Of a stretch of 64,000 bases of DNA, positions 57,496 to 64,000 are shown piece by piece (within the stretch, counting starts at the first letter, position 1; every line of letters begins with the position of its first letter). The position numbers and the translations under genes are program-made. The stretch comes from Marispirochaeta aestuarii (GTDB taxonomy: Bacteria; Spirochaetota; Spirochaetia; JC444; Marispirochaetaceae): assembly GCF_002087085.1 (NCBI RefSeq), contig NZ_MWQY01000005.1, positions 1-64,000 on the forward strand. The letters run 5' to 3'. The notes beneath the pieces were generated by a model. It saw nothing but the letters and a program-made list of their open reading frames with translations, had not been told where the DNA came from and searched no databases.

Positions 57496-58500
57496 CTATT
57501 CTCCGTCCTGATCGTAGAGGTACCTGAAGTATTCCATATCGGTTGTCAGGGTCTTGTTGAACTTGTTCATGGTATTCCGGTAACTCTCCAGGGATCGCCA
57601 GAATATGGCGAACTCCTCGTCGGCGCTGTAGGCGTCGGCGTAGATCTGGGCGGCCTGACGGTCGGCGTTACCTTTAACTGTCTCCGCCTCGGTGTAGGCC
57701 CGGGAGAGGATTGTACGCTTTTCGTTGTCCAGCTTACCGAGCCAGAAGGCCTTCTGACCTTCTCCCCGGGAGCGGAATTCCTGGGCCTTCTGGTTCCGTT
57801 CAGCGATCATTCTGTTGTAGACGCTTTCGGTAAGGTCGTCGGAGTAGCGGATCTGCCGGATAACGATATCGATCAGCTCGATTCCGTACTGGGGGGTTAC
57901 CTGGGCGGCGGCGTCAAGCATCTCCTCGGAGAGCATGTTTCGTCCCTTGTTTACCGCGGGATAGGTCTTGTTGGCGTCGATGATAGCCGGGCTGTCCTCG
58001 TCGGGCAGTTCCTCGGTTTTTTCTCCTTCCGTTTCCGCCGTCACACGGACGACCTCGCTGCGGTCGATCTCGTTGATCACGTTGCTGTTCCGTACCGCTT
58101 CAAAAAGGGGATTATCGGCGATAACCGTCCGAATCGAAGAGTCGATAACCTCGTCCAGACGGGCGAAGGCCTGGTTCATGGAGGTTACGGATTCGTAGAA
58201 GAGGGTCGGATCAGAGATCTCCCACCTGGCGGTGGCGTCTACCCAGATAAACTGGTTTTCCGCCGTCGGCAGGCGCTGGGCGTCTCCGTCCCAGGAGAGA
58301 ATCTTCTTGGGGTATTTGACCACCGTATCGATAAGGGGCATCTTGAACTTCAGCCCCGCATCCCTGGCAGTGGAAACAATGGCACCAAAACGGGTTACCA
58401 CCGCCTGCTCTCCCTCGGTGAGTATATAGAAGGGGCCCAGGGCCACGAAGACCACCAGAAGTACAGCTACTACTATCAGTACAGTTGCAAGTCGTTTCAT
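57496..58500 (-). CDS. hflC: HflC, SPFH-domain regulator of FtsH
   Basis: A 334-residue membrane protein with an N-terminal helix (LATVLIVVAVLLVVFVALGPFYIL) and an SPFH/band 7 domain (VVTRFGAIVSTARDAGLKFKMPLID), then a long charged coiled-coil (FRSRGEGQKAFWLGKLDNEKR). With HflK it forms a large cage around FtsH that modulates membrane-protein degradation. Its start is one base after hflK's stop. It is slightly divergent, with an acidic insert (EGEKTEELPDEDS). Confidence 0.92.
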   Translation of the reverse strand: MKRLATVLIVVAVLLVVFVALGPFYILTEGEQAVVTRFGAIVSTARDAGLKFKMPLIDTVVKYPKKILSWDGDAQRLPTAENQFIWVDATARWEISDPTLFYESVTSMNQAFARLDEVIDSSIRTVIADNPLFEAVRNSNVINEIDRSEVVRVTAETEGEKTEELPDEDSPAIIDANKTYPAVNKGRNMLSEEMLDAAAQVTPQYGIELIDIVIRQIRYSDDLTESVYNRMIAERNQKAQEFRSRGEGQKAFWLGKLDNEKRTILSRAYTEAETVKGNADRQAAQIYADAYSADEEFAIFWRSLESYRNTMNKFNKTLTTDMEYFRYLYDQDGE

Positions 58501-58501
58501 A

Positions 58502-59479
58502 TCAAAGTCCTCCCTGTCCCTGGAGGTTCTTCAGGGGTAGAAAGTTCTCCAGATTGCGGTCGATAAGATCGGATCCCGGGTCGTTGCCGAAGACGTCCTC
58601 GATCATCTCGATGTAGAGCCTGGAACGGGTTACGTCCGGGTTCCGGCGGTACTCCTGCAGTACCGAGCTGAAGCGGGCCACATCTCCCTGGGCCCGGTTG
58701 ACCTTCTCCGCAGCGTATCCCTGGGCTTCCTGTACGAGCTGCTGTGCCTGTCCCTTGGCCTTGGGGATCTCCTTGTTGTACTGCTCCCGGCCTTCGTTTA
58801 TAAGACGCTCCATGTCCTGGATGGCCTTGTTGACATCCTCGAAGGCGTCCTGAACCGAACCGGCGGGGGGAACGATGTTCCGCAGCTTGACGGTGGTTAT
58901 GTTGATGCCGAGGCCGTAGCTTTCCAGTATACTGTTCATGGTTTCCTGGGCCCGGATCTCGATGTTGGTTCGCTCCGATCCGATTACGTCAAAGATGGTC
59001 CGGTCTCCCACCAGACGGTTGACGATGGACTGGGAGATGTCCCGAATTGTCCGTTTTGGTTCCTGAACATTAAAGAGCCATGCCCGGGGATCGACAATCC
59101 TGTACTGAATAGTCCATTCCACATCCACGATATTGAGGTCCCCGGTGAGCATGATGGACTCCTCGGGAAAATCCGCTTTGGAATAAACTGAGGCGACTCC
59201 GGCCCTTTCTGTACGGAAACCGAACTGCTCGGTCTGGATTACCTGGGTGGGAACATTGTAGTTGCGTTCGATGCCGAAGGGCAGCTTGAACTGCAGCCCC
59301 GGCCCGGTGATTGTTTTGAAATTTCCCAGAAAGAGAGTCACCGCCTGCTCTGTCTGGTCGACAACGTAGAAACTCGACATGACGGTACCGGCGATTATTA
59401 GTACCACAATCGCCAGTATTATCATTTTCGGCCGCACCGGAAAGGGAAAGCCCTTCGGTGTCTGGTCACGGTCCGACAT
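58502..59479 (-). CDS. hflK: HflK, SPFH-domain regulator of FtsH
   Basis: About 325 residues from ATG 59479, preceded by GGAGG; the longer frame from 59560 lacks a good start. The N-terminal RPKMIILAIVVLIIAGTVM helix and SPFH domain (QTEQAVTLFLGNFKTITGPGLQFKLPF) are typical, and the C-terminal part is a coiled-coil (REQYNKEIPKAKGQAQQLVQEAQGYAAEKVNRAQGDVARF). First gene of hflK-hflC. Confidence 0.93.
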   Translation of the reverse strand: MSDRDQTPKGFPFPVRPKMIILAIVVLIIAGTVMSSFYVVDQTEQAVTLFLGNFKTITGPGLQFKLPFGIERNYNVPTQVIQTEQFGFRTERAGVASVYSKADFPEESIMLTGDLNIVDVEWTIQYRIVDPRAWLFNVQEPKRTIRDISQSIVNRLVGDRTIFDVIGSERTNIEIRAQETMNSILESYGLGINITTVKLRNIVPPAGSVQDAFEDVNKAIQDMERLINEGREQYNKEIPKAKGQAQQLVQEAQGYAAEKVNRAQGDVARFSSVLQEYRRNPDVTRSRLYIEMIEDVFGNDPGSDLIDRNLENFLPLKNLQGQGGL

Positions 59480-59644
59480 AAGACCTCCTGTTAATCTTAC
59501 TGAACGCATCGATCCCTGTGTGGATGCGCCGTATCTGGTTAAGGGTACTTCCCTGTGCATCGAGCGTCAAGGGAGATCACCCGGAAGCTTCGGATATCCC
59601 CTTTCTCTTGCAACAGCGGCAATTATTCCATATAGTGATGAGCT

Positions 59645-61825
59645 ATGAAGAAGAGACTGATCACCTCGGCACTGCCCTATGTTAACAATATTCCCCATCT
59701 CGGCAACCTTATACAGGTTCTGTCGGCGGACGTTTTTGCCCGTTTCTGCCGGCTCAAGGGCTACGAAACCCTCTATGTCTGCGGAACCGATGAGTACGGA
59801 ACCGCCACCGAGACCAGGGCACTGGAGGAAGGAGTCTCTCCCAAGGAGCTGTGCGACCGCTATTTTGTTATCCACGACGATATCTACAAATGGTTCAACA
59901 TCGCCTTTGACAAGTTCGGCCGCACTTCCACCCCGGAACAGACCGATATTGTCCAGTCCATCTTCAGGGGCTGCGACCGGCAGGGCTACATAAAAGAAGG
60001 CAGCATCGAACAGCTCTACTGTACGAGCTGTCAGCGCTTTCTGGCGGATCGCTTTGTCCGGGGAACCTGTCCCCACTGCGGCTATGATGATGCCCGGGGA
60101 GATCAGTGCGAAAACTGCGGCAAACTGCTTGACCCGACGGACCTGGTAAAACCCCGCTGCGGTACCTGCGGCGCGGAACCCGAGGTGAGGGTGACCCATC
60201 ACCTCTATCTCGATCTTCCCGCCATACTTCCGAAACTCCAGAACTGGATGACCGAGGCTTCGGTCCAGGGTTTCTGGGCCCGCAATGCTGTTCAGATGAC
60301 CAACTCCTGGATCCGGGACGGCCTCAAGGAACGGGCCATAACCCGGGACCTGAAGTGGGGAATCCCGGTCCCTAAAAAGGGCTATGAAGACAAGGTCTTC
60401 TATGTCTGGTTCGACGCCCCCATCGGCTACATATCCATAACCGCGACCCTGACGGCGGAGTGGGAAACGTGGTGGAAAAACCCGGAAAACGTGGAGCTTT
60501 TCCAGTTCATCGGCAAGGACAACATCCCCTTTCATACGGTTATTTTTCCTTCATCCCTGCTGGGAAGCGGTGAAAACTGGACCCTCCTGCACCACATGTC
60601 ATCCACCGAGTATCTGAACTACGAGAGCGGTAAGTTCTCCAAGAGCAAGGGGATCGGCGTTTTCGGTACCGACGCCAAGGAAACGGGAATCCCCGCGGAT
60701 GTATGGCGCTTCTATATATACTATAATCGCCCCGAAAAGGCGGATGCCCTCTTTACCTGGAAGGATTTTCAGGAGAAGGTGAATGGAGAGTTGATCGGCA
60801 ACCTGGGCAACCTGGTAAACCGGACCCTCACCTTTGTGAACCGTTTCTATGACGGAAAACTTCCGGAGGCCGAACCGGACGCAGAGTTCTGGAAACAGGT
60901 GGCAGTGCATGAAGAGAAGATTACCGCCCATCTTGAGCGGGCGGAGCTGCGGGATGCTTTCCGGGAAATTTTCGCCCTCTCCTCCATGGGAAACAAGGCC
61001 TTCCAGGACGGAGAGCCCTGGCGGACCCGCAAGGAGGCTCCGGAAGAGGCTGCCCGGCTTCTCAGGGACCTGACTTTCCTTATCCGCGATCTGGCGGTAC
61101 TGATTTCCCCCTATATTCCGGAAACCTCGGATAGAATTGCCGGCTGGCTTGGAATGGACGCGATAAGCTGGGATACCCTGGGCCGGGCCGACGGTATAAC
61201 GGCCATCGCGAAGCCGGAAATCCTTTTTCAGCGTCTTGAGGATGATTTCATCGAAGGCTTACGGGAACGCTTCGCCGGCAGCCAGGCAGAGAGGGAAGCC
61301 GCCAGAAAGGAAAATCAGGAGAAGTCCGAAGCTTCGCCGGAGGATTTTTTCCGGGAACGTCTTGACCTGCGGGTTGCACGGATCGAAACAGTCGAGCAGC
61401 ACCCCGACGCCGACAAGCTCTACGTTCTTCAGCTGAAGCTGGGGGAGGAGGAGCGGCAGATAGTCTCCGGTCTTGTGGACCATTACAGTATCGAGGATCT
61501 GACAGGCCGACACATCGTACTTGTCTACAACCTGAAACCTGCAAAACTCCGGGGGATAAAGAGCGAAGGAATGCTCCTGGCCGCCTCTACGGAGGGGGAA
61601 AAGGAGCTGGAGGTCCTCTTTCTGCCGGAGGTCGCACCGGGGACCCGTCTTTCCCTGGATGGAGAGGCTGCCGCGGCGGAGGGAGCAAAGCGGATCAGCA
61701 TCGACGACTTTTTCTCCACCCCCATGCGGGTTGAAGATAACACGGTAATGATCGGTTCCACCGCGGTGGCAGCCGACGGAACACCTGTCCGCACAAAAAA
61801 TCTCGCCAGGGGGAGCGTAGGCTGA
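59645..61825 (+). CDS. metG: Methionyl-tRNA synthetase
   Basis: A 726-residue class I synthetase. ALPYVNNIPHLGNL holds the HIGH-like motif, a four-cysteine-pair zinc region starts at CTSCQRF and continues through CPHC, CENC and CGTC, and KFSKSKG is the KMSKS motif. A C-terminal tRNA-binding domain (from about residue 570, LRVARIETVEQHPDADKLYV) gives it the dimer-type length. It diverges from hflK over about 165 bases and is followed two bases later by a FemABX-type gene. Confidence 0.97.
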   Translation: MKKRLITSALPYVNNIPHLGNLIQVLSADVFARFCRLKGYETLYVCGTDEYGTATETRALEEGVSPKELCDRYFVIHDDIYKWFNIAFDKFGRTSTPEQTDIVQSIFRGCDRQGYIKEGSIEQLYCTSCQRFLADRFVRGTCPHCGYDDARGDQCENCGKLLDPTDLVKPRCGTCGAEPEVRVTHHLYLDLPAILPKLQNWMTEASVQGFWARNAVQMTNSWIRDGLKERAITRDLKWGIPVPKKGYEDKVFYVWFDAPIGYISITATLTAEWETWWKNPENVELFQFIGKDNIPFHTVIFPSSLLGSGENWTLLHHMSSTEYLNYESGKFSKSKGIGVFGTDAKETGIPADVWRFYIYYNRPEKADALFTWKDFQEKVNGELIGNLGNLVNRTLTFVNRFYDGKLPEAEPDAEFWKQVAVHEEKITAHLERAELRDAFREIFALSSMGNKAFQDGEPWRTRKEAPEEAARLLRDLTFLIRDLAVLISPYIPETSDRIAGWLGMDAISWDTLGRADGITAIAKPEILFQRLEDDFIEGLRERFAGSQAEREAARKENQEKSEASPEDFFRERLDLRVARIETVEQHPDADKLYVLQLKLGEEERQIVSGLVDHYSIEDLTGRHIVLVYNLKPAKLRGIKSEGMLLAASTEGEKELEVLFLPEVAPGTRLSLDGEAAAAEGAKRISIDDFFSTPMRVEDNTVMIGSTAVAADGTPVRTKNLARGSVG

Positions 61826-61827
61826 TT

Positions 61828-62829
61828 ATGCCCGGGGCGATGATGGAAACGGTTTCTCTTGACGAACTCGACGGGTACGACAACCTGCTGCAGTCAGGCT
61901 ACTGGGGAAGGGTAAAGGAGAGCTTCGGCTGGACACCCTTTGCCTTCAGTTTTAACGATCAGCCCCTGCTGGTTCTCGTGCGGCGCCTGCCCTTTGGGCA
62001 GGGTATAGCCTACGTACCCCATGGTCCCGTCAACGAGGTGGAGCCCCATTTTTTCGCCCTCTTTGCACGGAACATGATTCCCTCCCTGCCGGACTATGTA
62101 AGCTTTATCCGTTTTGATCTCCCCTGGCAGATATCTGCTGCAGAGGAGAGAAAAGGCTACCTCAAATCCCCTTTTAAAAAAGCCCCCGTTGATGTGCAGC
62201 CTCCCGACACAGTGGTCCTCTCTCTGAAGGAGAGCGAGGAGGATATTCTTGCGGGAATGAAAAAGAAGACCCGCTACAATATACGGCTGGCGGGCAAAAA
62301 AGGGGTTTCCGTTCGCAGCGGCAGCATAAAGGACCTGGAAACCTGGTACGACATCTATCGGGAGACCGCCGGGCGGGACGGCATCAGCATCCACTCCCTG
62401 GACTATTACCGCAGGGTTTTCCAGGAAGGACTGAAACGCAAGAACCCCTCTGTTCGTCTTCTTCTAGCGGAGCTTGAGGGGGAGGTTATCGCCGGGAACA
62501 TCGTTGTTCTCCATGGAAAATCATCCACCTACCTCTACGGCGCCTCCCGGTCGGTACACAGGAACTGCATGCCCACCTATCTGCTGCAGTGGGAAGCGAT
62601 CCGCCTTGCAAAACAGCACGGCTGTGAAAGCTACGATCTCTATGGAATCCCGCCCTATGAAGACGAGGACCATCCCATGAGCGGGCTCTACCGGTTTAAA
62701 ACGGGATTCGGCGGCCGGATAATAAACCGTGCGGGCTGCTGGGATTTTCCCGTTCGCCCGGGCGCCTATACACTCTACCGAGCAGCGGAGAAGGCCAGAA
62801 ACTTCTACTATAAACGTCTTCGCCGCTGA
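61828..62829 (+). CDS. FemABX-type peptidoglycan aminoacyltransferase
   Basis: A 333-residue double-GNAT protein of the FemABX/FmhB group. Typical segments: LLQSGYWGRVKESFGW, RFDLPWQ, MKKKTRYNIRLAGKKGV, TYLYGASRSVHRNCMPTYLLQWEAIRLAKQHG and YDLYGIPP, FKTGFGG. It uses an aminoacyl-tRNA to extend the peptidoglycan stem; in spirochaetes with ornithine-glycine peptidoglycan the donor would be Gly-tRNA, an inference. It starts two bases after metG, so it is co-transcribed, and converges directly with murD. Confidence 0.86.
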   Translation: MPGAMMETVSLDELDGYDNLLQSGYWGRVKESFGWTPFAFSFNDQPLLVLVRRLPFGQGIAYVPHGPVNEVEPHFFALFARNMIPSLPDYVSFIRFDLPWQISAAEERKGYLKSPFKKAPVDVQPPDTVVLSLKESEEDILAGMKKKTRYNIRLAGKKGVSVRSGSIKDLETWYDIYRETAGRDGISIHSLDYYRRVFQEGLKRKNPSVRLLLAELEGEVIAGNIVVLHGKSSTYLYGASRSVHRNCMPTYLLQWEAIRLAKQHGCESYDLYGIPPYEDEDHPMSGLYRFKTGFGGRIINRAGCWDFPVRPGAYTLYRAAEKARNFYYKRLRR

Positions 62830-64000
62830 TCAGAGTCCGCCCGTCCCGGCAAGACTGCGGACATAGTCCCTGAAAAGGTCTCCCCGGTGAAACTCGTTTC
62901 TGAACATCCCGAAGGAAGCGCATCCCGGCGAAAGCAGTACCACATCCCCCGGACGGGCCTCTGCCCGCACCTGCATAAGGGCTTCCTCCAGGGATTCAAA
63001 GGGTCCCCGATGCCTGATACCGGCTTCTTCCGCCGCAGCTTCAAAACGGGGCGTTGCGTTTCCTTTCAATAAATAAAGCCCCGCCACCCTGCGCAGGGCA
63101 TCGGAAAAGCCGGTAAAATCCAGTTCCTTGTCCGTACCTCCGGCAATCAGCCGTACGGGAGCATCAAAGCTGGCAATTGCAGCAGCCGCAGCCTCAGGGA
63201 TTGTGGCGGCGCTGTCGTTTACATACAGTACGCCGTCGATTCGGGCCACCTCTTCCAGACGGTGGGGAATGCCGTGAAAATCCGCAAGTCCGGACTTGAT
63301 GGTTTCCACCGGAACCCCGGAGGATGCGAGCATTACCGCTGCGGCCAGCAGGTTGAGCCGGTTGTGAGCGCCGGGAACTGCAAGAGTTTCCGGCAGGATT
63401 TCCACTTCCTTGCCCTCCCTGCGCAGGAATCCCCTGGTCCCTTTAAGAAAACCACCCTCCAGCGCTGCGGGAAGTTGATTATTGGAAAAGTAGAGGACCC
63501 TGGCTCGGGACTCCCCGGCATATTTCCGTCCGTAAGGGTCGTCATAGTTGAAAACCGATACATCGTTACTGTCCTGATTGGAAAATATCAGGGCCTTGTC
63601 GGCAACATAATCCTCGAAGCTGTCATAACGGTTCTGGTGATCATGCATTATGTTGGTGATCATGCTGTACCGGGGCTTCAATACCTCCCGGGGAAGACAG
63701 TCCGCCAGCTGCCAGGAAGAGAGCTCCAGAACCACCGGTGCATCCTTCTCTTTGAGGCTGCCGTTTATCATATCCCTGAGCAGGAAATTCAGGGGACTGA
63801 TGGTGATGTTTCCTCCCAGGTCGGTTTCGCTTTTGATTGTCGACAGAACATGGTGCACCGCGCTGGCCGTAGTAGACTTACCCTTGGTCCCGGTTATGGC
63901 GAAGACTTCGCGGCCGCTGAGGCCCAGGAAAACAGCGATATCGCTGCTCACGTGGTGTGCGGCCTTCAGGTATTCCGAACCCGAGGGTACCGCCGGGTTC
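62830..64000 (-). CDS. murD: UDP-N-acetylmuramoylalanine--D-glutamate ligase (5' end outside window)
   Basis: The C-terminal about 390 residues of a Mur ligase; the frame stays open to the window end, giving NPAVPSGSEYL before the segment that begins at GTG 63951. AITGTKGKSTTASAV is the ATP loop; LELSSWQL and ITNIMHDHQNRYDSFEDYVADKALI are MurD-specific; HRLEEV, NDSAATIPEAAAAAI and LLSPGCASFGMF complete the C-terminal domain. It adds D-glutamate to UDP-MurNAc-alanine. Confidence 0.94.
   Translation of the reverse strand, partial: NPAVPSGSEYLKAAHHVSSDIAVFLGLSGREVFAITGTKGKSTTASAVHHVLSTIKSETDLGGNITISPLNFLLRDMINGSLKEKDAPVVLELSSWQLADCLPREVLKPRYSMITNIMHDHQNRYDSFEDYVADKALIFSNQDSNDVSVFNYDDPYGRKYAGESRARVLYFSNNQLPAALEGGFLKGTRGFLRREGKEVEILPETLAVPGAHNRLNLLAAAVMLASSGVPVETIKSGLADFHGIPHRLEEVARIDGVLYVNDSAATIPEAAAAAIASFDAPVRLIAGGTDKELDFTGFSDALRRVAGLYLLKGNATPRFEAAAEEAGIRHRGPFESLEEALMQVRAEARPGDVVLLSPGCASFGMFRNEFHRGDLFRDYVRSLAGTGGL

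Overview
The window is chromosomal DNA of a free-living-type member of the Spirochaetota (Spirochaeta, Sediminispirochaeta, Oceanispirochaeta or Marispirochaeta-like; genus not resolvable by eye). Supporting evidence: a flaA gene for the periplasmic flagellar sheath; a cheA, CheW/CheR-like hybrid, cheX, cheY operon matching the order known from Borrelia and Treponema; a spiro-SPASM radical SAM gene; and a cell-wall gene set (murE, murD, ddl, FemABX-type transferase) in keeping with ornithine/glycine peptidoglycan. DNA is moderately GC-rich and tightly packed, with many 4-base ATGA or GTGA overlaps and frequent GTG/TTG starts.

Layout. 1-1408: a SatD-like gene (possibly 5'-broken) and a membrane-protein partner. 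1455-2947: an AbiEi/AbiEii type IV toxin-antitoxin pair of more AT-rich DNA, bracketed by an imperfect direct repeat. 3100-3500: tRNA-Arg(TCT) and tRNA-Pro(TGG) with tRNA-derived repeat scars. 3576-6807: nth, a metallo-beta-lactamase-fold gene, pyrD and pyrK. 7045-15087: an operon for an unusual sugar (probably nonulosonate-like) containing a radical SAM/SPASM protein, GT2-like protein, SpsF-like cytidylyltransferase, a PseG-like/methyltransferase fusion and an ATP-grasp protein, running into a cell-wall amidase and a GerMN-domain protein. 15138-16226: flaA with a consensus promoter and a terminator. 16408-18435: two outer-membrane-barrel-like genes on the opposite strand. 18631-23312: the flagellar-type chemotaxis operon.

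23339-23412: tRNA-Val(GAC) with an odd C33. 23513-31353: a second, complete chemotaxis-like operon (membrane MCP without sensor domain, three single-domain response regulators, a CheA with two HPt domains and a MshEN-like segment, CheR, CheB, CheD, a CheX-like phosphatase; no CheW). 31367-34510: neuB-like synthase, pncB and pncA in one operon. 34732-41807: a small unknown gene, serS, proC, trmL, and an envelope cassette (transglutaminase-like, LysE-like, Lnb-like, lipoprotein hydrolase). 41900-51209: glpK, a putative glycoside hydrolase, dinB, a HEAT-repeat protein and a degenerate M28 membrane protein. 51264-64000: nitroreductase, ddl, an alkyltransferase-like protein, murE, queD, an orphan adenine methyltransferase, a rhodanese, hflC/hflK, metG, a FemABX transferase and the 3' part of murD.

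Functional theme: building, decorating and steering periplasmic flagella, plus envelope and peptidoglycan maintenance. The only stretch over 300 bases without a protein gene is 2948-3575, which holds the two tRNAs, a hairpin and the repeats. No rRNA, CRISPR array, transposase, integrase or phage gene was seen.
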